Positions 31,869-42,126 are shown, counted from the stretch's first letter. The stretch: DNA of 64,000 nucleotides from Nocardioides panacisoli (GCF_019448235.1 NZ_CP080409.1:1240001-1304000); one strand, 5' to 3'. Translations and numbers: made by a program. The notes: generated by a model from the letters alone, not told the origin.

Positions 31869-33146
31869 TCAGGTGCGGCGGCGTGTCGCGTCACGGACCA
31901 CGTACGCGCGCCACCCGCAGCCCACCACGCCCGCAGCGAGGGCCAGCGTCACCAGTGACAGCGTCGGGTAGTCGGCCACGCCGACCACCACCCCGGCCAC
32001 GGCCCCGGCACCCGCCGCGGACAGCCCCATCGCCAGGTCGGAGGCGCCCTGGACGTCGGTGCGGGCCTCGGCCGGCGCGTGTGCGGCGACCATCGTGGAG
32101 GACGACACCATCGCCAGCGACCAGCCCAGGCCGAGCAGGAAGAGTCCGGTGGAGACCTGCCACGACGTGCCCTCCGGGGCGGCGGCGCACAGGACCAGGG
32201 ACACCACGAGAACCACTCCCCCGGCACCGAGGACCGGGGCACCACCCACCCGGTCGACGAGGAGCCCGACGAGGGGTGAGAAGGCGAACATGCCCAGGAC
32301 GTGGACGCTGATGACCAGCCCGATCACCTCGAGCCGCGAGCCGCCGTGCTCCATGTGCAGCGGTGTCATCACCATCACCCCGACCATCGAGGCGTGCGCG
32401 AGCGCGAGCCCGGCGACGGCGTACCCCAGGACGGGGCGCTGCCGCACCGCCGCGACGGCGCGGCCCAGCACCGTGCCCGTCACCACCGCGACGGCGCCGG
32501 CGTCGCGCTCCGCGGCCTGCGCGAGCCGCAACGGGTCCGGACGCAGCAGGGTGCCGACCACCAGCGCGGCCAGCAGCATGCCCATCGCCCCGAACGCGAA
32601 CGGGCCGGTCAGGGCCGGGATGTCGACGGCTCGGGCGAAGGAGCCCGCCGGCCCGGTCAGGTTGGGGCCGAGCACCGCCCCGATCGTGGTCGCCCAGACC
32701 ACCAGCGAGAGCGAGCGGCCGCGGGTCGCGTCGGTGGCGAGGTCGGTCGCGGCGTAGCGGGCGGCGCTGTTGGCCGACGTGCCGGCGCCGAGCATGACGG
32801 CACCGACGAGCAGCAGCACCATCGAGCCGACGACACCCGCGAGCACCATCAGCGCCCCACCGGCGCCGCCCACGAGGTAGCCGGTCACCAGCCCCGCACG
32901 CCGGCCGCGGGCCTGCATCAGCGGCGCCAGGAGGAACGAGATCACCGCCGCACCGAGCACCTGCGCGGTCTGGGCGAGGCCCGAGAGGGTCTCGGAGCCG
33001 GAGAGCTCACGGGCGAGCAGTGAGGCGGTGGCGATGCCGATCGTGATGCCGAGGGCGCCGACGGCCTGGGTCAGCACGAGCACCCGGACGGTGCGTCGGT
33101 GCACGCGTGCCCGCTCGACCGCGCCCGTGGGCGCGACGGCGGTCAT
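31869..33146 (-). CDS. MFS transporter
   Basis: The 425-residue polytopic protein has twelve probable helices arranged as two six-helix halves of the major facilitator superfamily. Examples are [58 protein letters not shown] (helix 2-3 loop with the basic motif) and [25 protein letters not shown]. It probably exports a small molecule, in the style of drug efflux proteins, but substrate cannot be read from the sequence. It starts within the end of the DUF3046 gene and ends beside the recA SOS box. Confidence 0.88.
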   Translation of the reverse strand: MTAVAPTGAVERARVHRRTVRVLVLTQAVGALGITIGIATASLLARELSGSETLSGLAQTAQVLGAAVISFLLAPLMQARGRRAGLVTGYLVGGAGGALMVLAGVVGSMVLLLVGAVMLGAGTSANSAARYAATDLATDATRGRSLSLVVWATTIGAVLGPNLTGPAGSFARAVDIPALTGPFAFGAMGMLLAALVVGTLLRPDPLRLAQAAERDAGAVAVVTGTVLGRAVAAVRQRPVLGYAVAGLALAHASMVGVMVMTPLHMEHGGSRLEVIGLVISVHVLGMFAFSPLVGLLVDRVGGAPVLGAGGVVLVVSLVLCAAAPEGTSWQVSTGLFLLGLGWSLAMVSSSTMVAAHAPAEARTDVQGASDLAMGLSAAGAGAVAGVVVGVADYPTLSLVTLALAAGVVGCGWRAYVVRDATRRRT

Positions 33147-33337
33147 CGCTCGGTCGCCGGCAGCTCCAGGGCGGGCCAGACGGCCGCCCACACCTGCTTG
33201 GGCGTCATGCCGGCCGCGAGTGCTTCCTTGACGGTGCGGTGCCCGAGGTCGCCGATGACGAACTGCTCGGCCCACACGCCGGCGTACCCGTCGCCCAGGT
33301 GGTGCTCCAGCCGGTCCCAGAACTCCGAGTGTCGCAT
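33143..33337 (-). CDS. DUF3046 protein
   Basis: The 64-residue protein reads MRHSEFWDRLEHHLGDGYAG, then FVIGDLGHRTVKEALAAGM and KQVWAAVWPALELP. This is the complete DUF3046 family pattern, a small actinobacterial protein nearly always encoded close to recA. Its function is unknown. Its start overlaps the stop of the DinB-like gene by one base (TGATG) and its stop overlaps the MFS start by four bases, so the three are translated from one message. Here the MFS gene is placed between it and recA. Confidence 0.93.
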   Translation of the reverse strand: MRHSEFWDRLEHHLGDGYAGVWAEQFVIGDLGHRTVKEALAAGMTPKQVWAAVWPALELPATER

Positions 33338-33864
33338 CAGCCCACGTCCCACAGGTGGTGCACGACGTCGTGCAGGTGGTAGCGGCCCAGCCCGGCGAGC
33401 GTGAAGTGGCTGCCGTTGCTGCGCAGCCCCGTGCGTTCCCACGCCGTGGCGGGCACGGCGTCGTACGCCGCGGCGACCCGCTCGGCGGCCGCGGCCAACG
33501 ACGGCAGCACCGCCTCGGGCGACTGCAGGTCGTAGCGGTCCACGACGGCCGCCTCGTCCTGGTCCCAGTTGTCGAAGCGGGCACCGTCCTCGGCCAGGAC
33601 CTGCGCGACCCGGCCGGCGAAGACGCCGTGGACGTCGCGCACGTGGCAGGCGTACTCGGTGGGCGACCACGTCGTCGGCTCCGGGCGCGTCGTGGCGCCC
33701 GGGCGGCCGAGCACCTCCGGCCAGGCCGCGGCGTTGGCACGCACCTCCTCGCCCAGGTCCGCCACCGCTACGGCGGCGGCATCGAAGCCACAGTCGGGGC
33801 AGGGGCGGTCCAGCACCCAGGTCCAGTCCTTGGTGTCGGGCTCGTACGGCGGTGCGTCACTCAC
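33337..33864 (-). CDS. DinB-like / maleylpyruvate isomerase N-terminal-type protein
   Basis: This 175-residue four-helix-bundle protein belongs to the DinB/YfiT group, which includes mycothiol-dependent enzymes. The three potential metal-binding His are in TEYACHVRDVHGVF and GRYHLHDVVHHLWDVG. The N-terminal PCPDCGFD segment (Cys-x2-Cys) is common in actinobacterial members. The GTG at 33864 has AGGA at eight bases; an ATG nine bases further upstream is too close to that signal. A detoxification or thiol transfer role is plausible for the family but unproven here. Confidence 0.82.
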   Translation of the reverse strand: MSDAPPYEPDTKDWTWVLDRPCPDCGFDAAAVAVADLGEEVRANAAAWPEVLGRPGATTRPEPTTWSPTEYACHVRDVHGVFAGRVAQVLAEDGARFDNWDQDEAAVVDRYDLQSPEAVLPSLAAAAERVAAAYDAVPATAWERTGLRSNGSHFTLAGLGRYHLHDVVHHLWDVG

Positions 33865-33950
33865 GGGCACCATCCTGCCAAGTCCGTGGCGTGGCCACGA
33901 GCGGGTCACGGCCATCGCTGCTCGAATGCCTGCCAGCCGAGCACCCGTCC

Positions 33951-35204
33951 TCAGCAGGCGGAGTCGGTGGCGCGGGGGTTGCCCAGCCCGAAGAGGGGCC
34001 GCAGCTTCAGTCCGACGAAGGTCCCGAGCAGCGCCACGACGCCCCAGATCCAGCCGTGCAGGCTGAAGGAGGCGATGCCGCCGAAGTAGGCGCCGATGTT
34101 GCAGCCGTAGGCGATCCGGGCGCCGTAGCCCATCAGGACACCGCCGATGACCGCCCCCAGCGCGAGGCGGCCGGGGATTCGACGATGCAGTGCCCAGCTG
34201 CCGGCCAGTCCGGTCGCGATGAGCGCGCCGAGGATGATGCCGAGGTCCATCACCGACGTGACATCGCCGAGCACCCCTGCCTCGTAGGAGGCCTGGTTGT
34301 CCTGCCAGTAGGACCAGCTGGTCACGTCCACCCCGACGAGGTCGAGGAGCTTGGAGCCCCACAGCGCGAACGCCGAGGTGATGCCCCACGGGGCACCGCG
34401 CAGGAGCAGGGTGAGCGCGTTGAGGCCGGCGAGCAGGAGCGCACCGACCCACAGCGGCCAGGTGCCCCGGAGGACGCGGGCGATGCCGGCCGCGTGGGGC
34501 GGTCGCCCGATGGGCGGGACCGTGCCGCGGCGCTGCAGGAGCACGGTGGCAGCGACGATCGCGCCGATGACCGTCAGCGAGATCAGCCAGGCGCCGGTGT
34601 AGCCGGCAGGCGTGTCGGCCAGGGAGACCGGTTCGGCGGCCGGGAGACCGTCCTCCCAGAACCCGAGGGTGCGGGCGCCGAGCACCGAGCCGCCGATGAA
34701 CCCGCCCAGGGTCAGCACGATCGCGGACTGGCCGCTGCCGATGGCGAACAGGGTGCCGGAGGCACAGGCGCCCCCGATCTGCATCCCGGCGCCGAACAGC
34801 AGGGCGCCCACGACGACGCCCACTCCCAGCGGTGCGAGCGACGCACTCGGCGTCGGACCACCGAACGAGAGGCCGGTCGCCAGGATCGGCGCGAAGAGGG
34901 TGCACGCCACGGCCAGCATGAGCATGTGCGCGCGCAGACCGGCGCCCTGACGGACGGCGACCAGCTGCCGCCACGCGGAGGTGAAGCCGAACCGGGCGTG
35001 GAAGAGCACCACACCGAACGCCAGACCGACCGCGTAGAGGGCCGCGGTCGTCGGGCCGGAGGACGACCACACCAGACCGCCCAGCCCCAGGGCCGCGAGC
35101 ACCCCGAGGACGACGACCCGCGGCTGCGGGGGCGCCGGCGGCTCGGGCTGTTGGTCGGCAGAGCGGGCCGACGGGGGTGGCTGCGTGGCAGCGGTCGTGG
35201 ACAC
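33951..35204 (-). CDS. YeeE/YedE family sulfur-compound transporter
   Basis: The 417-residue polytopic protein has the repeated YeeE motif with conserved Cys: AGMQIGGACASGTLFAIGSGQ in the first half and MGYGARIAYGCNIGAYFGGIASFSLHGWIWG in the second. In the YeeE/TsuA family these cysteines line a path for thiosulfate or a related sulfur species across the membrane. The N-terminal 27 residues are a proline-rich cytoplasmic tail. No TusA-like protein is encoded next to it. It may feed the assimilation genes at 24.7-28.0 kb. The GTG at 35204 gives the family length. Confidence 0.87.
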   Translation of the reverse strand: MSTTAATQPPPSARSADQQPEPPAPPQPRVVVLGVLAALGLGGLVWSSSGPTTAALYAVGLAFGVVLFHARFGFTSAWRQLVAVRQGAGLRAHMLMLAVACTLFAPILATGLSFGGPTPSASLAPLGVGVVVGALLFGAGMQIGGACASGTLFAIGSGQSAIVLTLGGFIGGSVLGARTLGFWEDGLPAAEPVSLADTPAGYTGAWLISLTVIGAIVAATVLLQRRGTVPPIGRPPHAAGIARVLRGTWPLWVGALLLAGLNALTLLLRGAPWGITSAFALWGSKLLDLVGVDVTSWSYWQDNQASYEAGVLGDVTSVMDLGIILGALIATGLAGSWALHRRIPGRLALGAVIGGVLMGYGARIAYGCNIGAYFGGIASFSLHGWIWGVVALLGTFVGLKLRPLFGLGNPRATDSAC

Positions 35205-35262
35205 GGGTCCTCCCGAACGGGTCGGCGGGGTCAGTGGCGCGCCCCGGCCCTCACCGGGAGGT

Positions 35263-35282
35263 CTGGGCGCAACGGCGCCCAG
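35263..35282. terminator. Intergenic hairpin between SnoaL-like gene and yeeE-type gene
   Basis: CTGGGCGC-AACG-GCGCCCAG is a perfect eight-base-pair inverted repeat with a four-base loop. It lies 60 bp upstream of the transporter start and 71 bp after the end of the SnoaL-like gene. It could end the upstream message (no U-tract follows) or regulate the transporter mRNA leader. Confidence 0.5.
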
Positions 35283-35353
35283 CGCTCACTCATTCCTGGA
35301 CCCATCCGATCCCAGCGCGTCGTGTTGCCCATCACCTGCCACGCCGGCGGACG

Positions 35354-35785
35354 TCACCCTGGAGCGGGGCCCAGGTCCTGGTCTCCCAGGACGCCGATCT
35401 GCTGCAGTCCCGACCCGGTGTCCACGATCTCCCACAGCTCCACGATCCGGCCACCCGAGAGCCGGGCGAAGAGCGCCTGGTCCACCCTGAGGTGGGCACC
35501 GGTGGGAGGCACACCGAGGAAGTGACCGGCGTGGATGCCGGTGACCAGCACCCGTGCCGCGACGGTCTCGCCGGCGGTGACCATCGACAGGACCCGGTGG
35601 CCGAGCCGGTCGAGCCCGTCGTGAGCGGTACGCCACGCCGCGACGTTGTCGGCGACGCCGAAGGTCGTCGCGCCACCCGGCGAGTGCGTCACGAGGTCGT
35701 CGTGGAGGAGATCGGCGAGGGCCGCGTAGTCCGCTGCGTCACCTGCGGCCAGGTAGCTCCGCACGACCTCGTCGATCGGCTGCAC
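35354..35785 (-). CDS. SnoaL-like polyketide cyclase / ester cyclase fold protein
   Basis: The 143-residue protein has the NTF2/SnoaL fold pattern: IDEVVRSYLAAGDAADYAALADLLHDDLVTHSPGG, then VADNVAAWRTAHDGLDRLGHRVLSMVTAGETVAARVLVTGIHAGHFLGVPPTGAHLRVDQALFARLSGGRIVELWEIVDTG. This is the alpha+beta barrel layout in which a pocket can bind a small substrate. Catalytic activity cannot be assigned. The GTG at 35785 is preceded by GAGGAGGGGG. It follows an alpha/beta hydrolase gene in the same direction. Confidence 0.8.
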   Translation of the reverse strand: MQPIDEVVRSYLAAGDAADYAALADLLHDDLVTHSPGGATTFGVADNVAAWRTAHDGLDRLGHRVLSMVTAGETVAARVLVTGIHAGHFLGVPPTGAHLRVDQALFARLSGGRIVELWEIVDTGSGLQQIGVLGDQDLGPAPG

Positions 35786-35838
35786 GGCCCCCTCCTCCGC
35801 GCCGGGGACGATCCGGCGCTCGCCACGATCATCGCCGA

Positions 35839-36687
35839 CTAGCGAGCCTCCTGGCGTGCGACGCCGCGCAGGAACCGGTCGATCGTGGTCGCGACGAGGT
35901 CGGGTTCCAGCACGGGGAGCAGGTGGTCCGCACCCGCGACCCCGGTGTACTCGCACCAGGGGAACCACCCCTGGATCACCTCCCTCGCCGCCTGGAACAC
36001 CGGACGCGTGCTCTCACCCACGACGAGGAGCACCGGGCAGCGCACGGCGGCCACCTGGTCGGCGGTGAGCCCCTCGGTCCACTCCATCCCCGGCAGGTCG
36101 GACTCGATGGCCATGGGCGCACCGTCCACCGAGTCGACGAACGCCGTCGGGGCGGCCCGGTCCATGCGTTCGCGCCACGCCGTCGCGAGGGTGGCGTCGT
36201 AGAACGCGGTCACGGCCTCCTCGACGTCGCCGGCGGCGTACCGGTCGGCCACCGGCGCGACGTCCGCCAGCCAGTCTGCGGCCGCAGGATGCGAGAACGG
36301 GGCCGGCGGCTCGAGCAGGCTGAGCGAGGCCACCCGGTCGGGACGATCCGCGGCGGCCGTCAGTGCGATGAGTGCACCCAGTGAGTGGCCGACGAGGTGT
36401 GCCGACTCGACGTCGAGACGGTCCAGGAGGCCCATCAGGTCGTGGGCGTGGTCGGAGAGCGTCATCGGTCGCACCGGTCGCGGGCGCGGGCTCTGGCCGT
36501 GGCCATGCCGGTGGTAGAGCACCCGCCGGTAGCCGGCGAGGGCGTCGGCCCGTTCGACGGGGGCCAACATGTCTGCGGCCCACCCGCCGTGGACCAGCAC
36601 GACTGGCTCGCCGTCACCGCTCGTGCGGTGGGCCAGCTCGTGGTCGCCGATCGGGACGGTCTGCATCGGTTGGGTGGTGGTGGACAT
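35839..36687 (-). CDS. Alpha/beta hydrolase
   Basis: The 282-residue soluble hydrolase has the oxyanion segment LVHGGWAADM, the nucleophile elbow LVGHSLGALIAL (Ser near residue 100) and a C-terminal catalytic His in VAGADHLLPVLEP. The acid is probably in LLVVGESTRPVF or nearby. The order of strands fits the canonical fold, and the substrate is unknown. It is divergent from a second, larger hydrolase-domain protein at 36809 and upstream of the SnoaL-like gene, so a shared small-molecule pathway is possible but speculative. Confidence 0.87.
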   Translation of the reverse strand: MSTTTQPMQTVPIGDHELAHRTSGDGEPVVLVHGGWAADMLAPVERADALAGYRRVLYHRHGHGQSPRPRPVRPMTLSDHAHDLMGLLDRLDVESAHLVGHSLGALIALTAAADRPDRVASLSLLEPPAPFSHPAAADWLADVAPVADRYAAGDVEEAVTAFYDATLATAWRERMDRAAPTAFVDSVDGAPMAIESDLPGMEWTEGLTADQVAAVRCPVLLVVGESTRPVFQAAREVIQGWFPWCEYTGVAGADHLLPVLEPDLVATTIDRFLRGVARQEAR

Positions 36688-36808
36688 CGTGCTCTCCTCG
36701 GGTCGCCGGGACGGTCACCCGGTGGGCGCGACGTCGTACGTCGCACCGCGACGTGGGCCGTCGCGGGACGCCGAACGTGCCAAGATGGGGGTTCGGAGGG
36801 ACACGGCC

Positions 36809-38728
36809 ATGCAGCCACCGGAGACGCGCTACACCCGCGCCGGGGACGTCGAGATCGCCTTCCAGACGGTGGGAGGCGGCCCCGTCGACCTGGTCTGGGC
36901 GTTCGGGTTGATGACCCACCTCGAGGTGAAGTGGGAGGAGCCGTCCCTCGCCGCGATGCTCGAGGAGCTCTCGCGCTTCGCCCGGTTGATCCTCTTCGAC
37001 CGGCGGGGATGTGGGCTCTCCGACCGCGGTGACCGCCATCTCGCACCGACGCTGGAGGAACGGGTCGAGGACGTCGTCGCGGTCCTGGACGCCGTGGGCT
37101 CCCACCGCGCCTCGATCTTCGGCGTGTCCGAGGGGTGTGCCCTGGCGGTGCTGTTCGCCTCCATGTACCCCGACCGGACGGGACGGCTGGTGCTCTACGG
37201 CGGTATCTCTCGGCTGCTGCGGGACGCGGACCACCCGTGGGGCCTGCTCGACGCCGAGCAGTACGACGCCGCCTTCGGCCCCGTCTTCCGCGACTGGGGC
37301 ACCGCGCGGGGAGCAGCGGCCCACGTGCGGCTCATCGCGCCCTCGGCCGTCGAGGACCCCGACTACGTGGCCTGGTTCGCCCGGCAGCAGCGGCTCTCGC
37401 TCAGTCGTGACGCCGTGGTGCGCTTCATGGACACGGTGACCCGCTACGACCTCGACGAGGTCTATCCCGCGGTGCAGGTCCCGACGCTGGTCCTCCATCG
37501 GTCGCAGGACTCCATCGTCCCCTCCAGCAGCGCCGCGCACGTCGCACGCAGGATCCCGGGGGCCCGACTCGTCGAGCTGGAGGGTGTCGACCACCTGCCC
37601 TACGTGGGTGATGCCGCCTCGGTCGTGGCGGCCGTCCGGGACTTCCTCGGGGTCCCACGGGTGGCGGCGCCCGCCACCCGCCGCCTGGTGACGCTGCTCG
37701 CCACCGACGCCGAGGAGCCCGCCACGTCGGCGCTCGTCCGGCGTCACGCCCGCCGGTGGGGCGGCACGGAGGTCATCACCGCGTCGGGCACGTCAGCCAT
37801 CCTCTTCGACTCGGCCTCACGCGCGGTGCGATGTGCTGCGGGGTTGGCCGAGGCCGCCCCGGAGCGCGGTGCCCGACTGGTGGTCGCGGTGCACACGGCC
37901 GAGTGCGAGGTCCGGGACGGCGCCGTGGCCGGACCCGCGTCCGCCGTTCCCGCCGCCCTGCTGCGCCATGGGCTCGCCGGTCGCGTCGTGGTCACCGGGA
38001 CCGTCCGCGACGTGCTCCCCGGTTCGGGCATCGCGTTCACCGACGAACGGCGGGTGTCGTTGCCCGGGATCGTCGAGGCGCTCGTGGTGATGACGGTGGC
38101 ACGGCCCGACGGGCGTGCCGCGTCGTCGACCACGCCACGGGAGGGGATGCAGCACGTCTTCCGACTCGACGGCGAGTACTGGACGGTGGCCTTCGAGGGT
38201 CGCGTCGTCACGCTGCGCGACAGCAAGGGCATGCACGACCTCGCAGCGCTGCTCGCCACGCCCGGGCGGGAACGACACGTCATCGACCTGTGGGCGGGGA
38301 CGGCGTCGGCCGCTGCGGCGGGGCCGCCGGACGAGCCGGGGCTGCGGGTCGCCCGGACCGCAGCACCGATCCTCGACGCCGAGGCCCGCACCCGTTACCG
38401 GCGACGACTCCTCGAGCTCGAGGACGCCCTGACCCTGGCCGAGGAGCGGGCGGAGCCCTCCGCGCACCTCGCCGAGGAACGCGCGTGGCTGGTGCACGAG
38501 CTCGAGGCCGCCTACGGCCTCGGGGGACGCGCGCGGAGCGTCCCCGACGAGGTGGAGCGAGCCCGCAAGGCGGTCTACCGGCGCGTGGCCGACGCACTTC
38601 GCCGCATCGATCGTGCCCATCCGGTCCTCGGTCGCCACCTGCACCACGCCGTCCACACCGGGACCTACTGCAGCTACGCGCCCGAGCGCGACCTGCACTG
38701 GACGACCACCGGCGACCGACCGGGGTGA
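36809..38728 (+). CDS. Alpha/beta hydrolase fused to cyclase-like and C-terminal domains
   Basis: The 639-residue protein has three parts. Residues 1-285 are an alpha/beta hydrolase domain (LILFDRRGCGLSDRG, IFGVSEGCALAVLFASMYP with Ser nucleophile, VPTLVLHRSQDSIVP, VDHLPYVG with His). Residues 290-440 look like a degenerate class III nucleotide cyclase domain (RLVTLLATDAEEP, SRAVRCAAGLAEAAPERGARLVVAVHTAECEVRDG, GRVVVTGTVRDVLPGSGIAFTD), without the metal-binding Asp pair. The rest has HVFRLDGEYWTVAFEGRVVTLRDSKGMHDLAALLATPGRERHVIDL, seen in large actinobacterial regulators, and a helical tail. GGAGGG precedes the ATG at 36809. A sensory or signalling role is likely. Confidence 0.8.
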   Translation: MQPPETRYTRAGDVEIAFQTVGGGPVDLVWAFGLMTHLEVKWEEPSLAAMLEELSRFARLILFDRRGCGLSDRGDRHLAPTLEERVEDVVAVLDAVGSHRASIFGVSEGCALAVLFASMYPDRTGRLVLYGGISRLLRDADHPWGLLDAEQYDAAFGPVFRDWGTARGAAAHVRLIAPSAVEDPDYVAWFARQQRLSLSRDAVVRFMDTVTRYDLDEVYPAVQVPTLVLHRSQDSIVPSSSAAHVARRIPGARLVELEGVDHLPYVGDAASVVAAVRDFLGVPRVAAPATRRLVTLLATDAEEPATSALVRRHARRWGGTEVITASGTSAILFDSASRAVRCAAGLAEAAPERGARLVVAVHTAECEVRDGAVAGPASAVPAALLRHGLAGRVVVTGTVRDVLPGSGIAFTDERRVSLPGIVEALVVMTVARPDGRAASSTTPREGMQHVFRLDGEYWTVAFEGRVVTLRDSKGMHDLAALLATPGRERHVIDLWAGTASAAAAGPPDEPGLRVARTAAPILDAEARTRYRRRLLELEDALTLAEERAEPSAHLAEERAWLVHELEAAYGLGGRARSVPDEVERARKAVYRRVADALRRIDRAHPVLGRHLHHAVHTGTYCSYAPERDLHWTTTGDRPG

Positions 38729-38744
38729 CGCCGTACGGGGCCGG

Positions 38745-39870
38745 CTACGGCTGGCCGGACACCGGGGCCTCGAGCGGCAGGCGCACGAGGAACCGGCAGC
38801 CGGCGGCGACGTTCTCCACGCTGACCCTGCCGCGGTGGGCCTCGACGATGCCCTTGACGATGGCGAGCCCGATGCCCGAGCCGCGCTGTTCGCCGGGTTC
38901 GGGGGTGCGGGCCGCGCCGCCCTGCCAGGCGACGTCGAAGACGCGGGACTGCTCCTCGTCGGTGAGACCGCCGCACTGGTCGGTCACGGCGACCTCGATC
39001 CACTCCGGCGCCATCCGGCCGGTGACCTCGACGGCACCGTCGGAGGGCGTGTGCCGGATCGCGTTGATGACCAGGTTGGACAGCACCCGGGACAGCCCCG
39101 CAGGATCGGCGGTCACCTGCAGGCCCGGCTCGACCGAGCCGCCGACCCGCACCCGGCGGGCCATCGCGATCGGGTCGGCAGCGGCGAGGGACTCACTCAC
39201 GACGTCGCCGAGGACGACCGGCTGCGGGTCGAGCCGCAGCACGCCCGCGTGGATGCGGGAGAGCTCGAAGAGGTCGTCGACCATGCGGACCATCCGGTCC
39301 ACCTCGGCGCGGATCTGGGCGTGGTAGCGCTCCGGGTCGACGGCGATGCCGTCCTCGAGGGCCTCGGTCATCGCCCGCATGCCGGCCAGCGGCGTGCGCA
39401 GGTCGTGCGAGACCCACGAGATCAGCTCGCGGCGGGACTCCTCGAGCCGCTGCTCGCGGGTGCGGGCGGCCTCGAGGCGCTCCCGGGTGGCGGACAGCTC
39501 CTCCGACAGCGTGCGGAACTCCGCCGGGCCCCGCCCGTCGGGGACGTACGGCGCGCCGTCACCGACCTGGCGCACCTCCTGGCGCAACGCCTCGGACCAG
39601 GCCGCGAGGAACCGACCCACGACGAGGGCCACCAGCAGCGACACGACACCGGCGACGAGGGTGATCGTGGTGACCACCCCGAGGTCGGGGCGGGAGAGGA
39701 ACATCCGCCAGGCCACGGCCAGCACACCTGCCAGGACGGCGGTGACCGCGACGAGTGCGACGAGCCCCAGTTGGAAGGCGAGCGAGCGGCGGCGTACGAG
39801 CCATCCCGCGCCCAGCCCGAGCACGCCGACCGCCAGTGCGGCGATCGCCGCCACCAGGGCGATCTCGACC

Positions 39871-39881
<11 letters not shown>
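38745..39881 (-). CDS. Sensor histidine kinase
   Basis: The 378-residue two-component sensor has two membrane helices ([23 protein letters not shown] and [23 protein letters not shown]) and a third hydrophobic stretch before a HAMP-like region. The phosphoacceptor is the His in [24 protein letters not shown]. The ATP domain shows [10 protein letters not shown] (N box), [14 protein letters not shown] (G1) and [18 protein letters not shown] (G2). It phosphorylates the response regulator encoded just upstream, with which it overlaps by 11 bases. It is the last gene of a seven-gene operon starting with a glycosyltransferase. Confidence 0.93.
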
Positions 39882-40531
<650 letters not shown>

Positions 40532-40554
<23 letters not shown>

Positions 40555-40990
40555 CGGCCTGCTCCTCTCCTGATCGACCCCGCACCGCCGGTCCGCGAGC
40601 ACGGACCCACCCCACCACCGCCACCGTCAGCGCCGCGACGGCCACGAGGACGAGCCACGAGGCGAGGTAGGGGCGGTCGAGCAGCGTCGGGTTGTCCTCC
40701 AGCGCCCCGAACCGCCCCAGCACCGGGACCGCCAGCAGCGTCAGCGGCGCCAGGACCACCAGCGCCACCGTCGCCGGCAACCGCCACGGCGCCGCCAGCA
40801 GGCGGACCGCGACGAAGGCGACGGCGAGCGTCAGCGGCGCGAGCACGGCGTCGTGGAGCACGACACCGCCGACCAGCCAGGTGCCCGCCGAGAGGAGGTT
40901 GTCGCCGTCCTGCCGCGTCACCAGCACATAGCCGCCGTACGCCGCCACGAGGGTACCGAGCCCGATGAGCGCGATCCGCAGCGCGGTCAT
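40532..40990 (-). CDS. Small polytopic membrane protein of the molybdoenzyme operon
   Basis: The 152-residue protein has about four membrane helices (LRIALIGLGTLVAAYGGYVLV, AGTWLVGGVVLHDAVLAPLTLAVAFVAVRLL, LPATVALVVLAPLTLLAVPVLG, ASWLVLVAVAALTVAVVGWVRA) and a charged C-terminal tail. A single His (LHDAV) lies within a helix. Its ATG overlaps the stop of the molybdoenzyme gene (ATGA) and its end overlaps the response regulator start by 23 bases. Function is unknown. The strict coupling suggests it assists or belongs to the neighbouring membrane enzyme. Confidence 0.8.
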
Positions 40991-42126
40991 GCCGGCACCT
41001 CCAGCCGGGTGACCCACTTGGTCTGCAGCACGCCCGGACGGTTCGGGGCGATGACCCGTGCCGGGTAGCCGTGGTCGAGGTCCAGCGGCTCGCCGGCCAG
41101 GGCGAGCGCGAGCAGGGTGCGGTCGTCGGCGGCGAAGTTGCCCTGCAGGGTCGAGGCGCGGAACGGCCCGCTCTCCTGCAGCGAGATCACCTCGACGGTG
41201 CTCTCGGCGGGTGCACCGACCAGCTCCAGCAGGTCACGAACACGCGGGCCGGTCCACGCGCCCGTCGCACTCCAGCCCTCCACGCAGGCGATCGGCAGTT
41301 CCTCGGTGTGCTGCGGGAGGGCGAGCAGGTCCTCACGGCTCAGCGAGACCGTCGTGGCGCCGTACGCGACCTCGAGGCGGTAGTCCTCGGCGGTGGCCGT
41401 CTCGGTGACGCCGGCGGCCGCGGCGGACTTGTTGATCGGGACTCCCTGCGGGCCCTCGCCGGAGCGGACGGCGAACGCCGACACCTCCCGGAGCCAGCCC
41501 ACGGTGTTGCCGGCGGTCGCGAGCACCGCGACGCCGGCCGCGGCCGCGGTCGTGCGCAGCAGGCCACGGCGGCTGAGGCCACCACCCTCGGTCGGCTCGG
41601 TGTCGGGGCGTTCGGCCCAGCCCTCGCGGACCAGGGCGAGCTTCACGCCGATGTGCACCAGCAGGGCGCCGATGGCCAGCCAGGCCGCGGCGTAGTGGGT
41701 GCGGCGGAAGGAGAACTCCCACGGGTACCACTGGGCGGCGTTCATCAGGCCGCTCGCGAGAAGGAAGACACCGGAGGCGACGAGGACCGCGATCGAGCCG
41801 CGCTCGAGGGCCTCCAGCGGCAGCCGTCGCGGCTCGCGGGGCGGACGCTGGAACAGCCGCGGGTAGACCAGCCACAGCTTCACCAGCAGCAGCGGGACGG
41901 CTGCCGTGCCACTGATCACGTGGAGCCCCTGGGTGACCTGGTAGCCCCAGGCCGGGCTGGTGGGGAACGGCACGGGTTGGTCGACGTTCTGCGCGTAGTG
42001 GCTCACCAGGCCGGTGAGGAAGCACAACCCGAAGCAGATGCCGAGCCAGGTGCCGACGCGCGCCGTGGTGGCCACCCCTCGCAGTCGCGAGGTGAAGTGC
42101 TCCGGAGCCGGCGCGCGGAGCTTCAT
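40987..42126 (-). CDS. Membrane-bound molybdopterin oxidoreductase, Sec/Tat type
   Basis: The 379-residue protein has an N-terminal b561-like membrane part with four to five helices and several His (SHYAQNVDQ, YQVTQGLHVISGTAAVPLLLVKLWLVYPRLF, THYAAAWLAIGALLVHIGVKLAL). An internal twin-arginine segment follows (GLSRRGLLRTTAAAAGVAVLATAG), then an extracytoplasmic sulfite-oxidase-like molybdopterin domain. The molybdenum-ligand Cys is in PIACVEGWSATGAWTGPRVRDLLEL, and the end is YPARVIAPNRPGVLQTKWVTRLEV. The layout predicts insertion of the helices by Sec and export of the cofactor-loaded domain by Tat. The physiological substrate is unknown. Confidence 0.85.
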   Translation of the reverse strand: MKLRAPAPEHFTSRLRGVATTARVGTWLGICFGLCFLTGLVSHYAQNVDQPVPFPTSPAWGYQVTQGLHVISGTAAVPLLLVKLWLVYPRLFQRPPREPRRLPLEALERGSIAVLVASGVFLLASGLMNAAQWYPWEFSFRRTHYAAAWLAIGALLVHIGVKLALVREGWAERPDTEPTEGGGLSRRGLLRTTAAAAGVAVLATAGNTVGWLREVSAFAVRSGEGPQGVPINKSAAAAGVTETATAEDYRLEVAYGATTVSLSREDLLALPQHTEELPIACVEGWSATGAWTGPRVRDLLELVGAPAESTVEVISLQESGPFRASTLQGNFAADDRTLLALALAGEPLDLDHGYPARVIAPNRPGVLQTKWVTRLEVPA

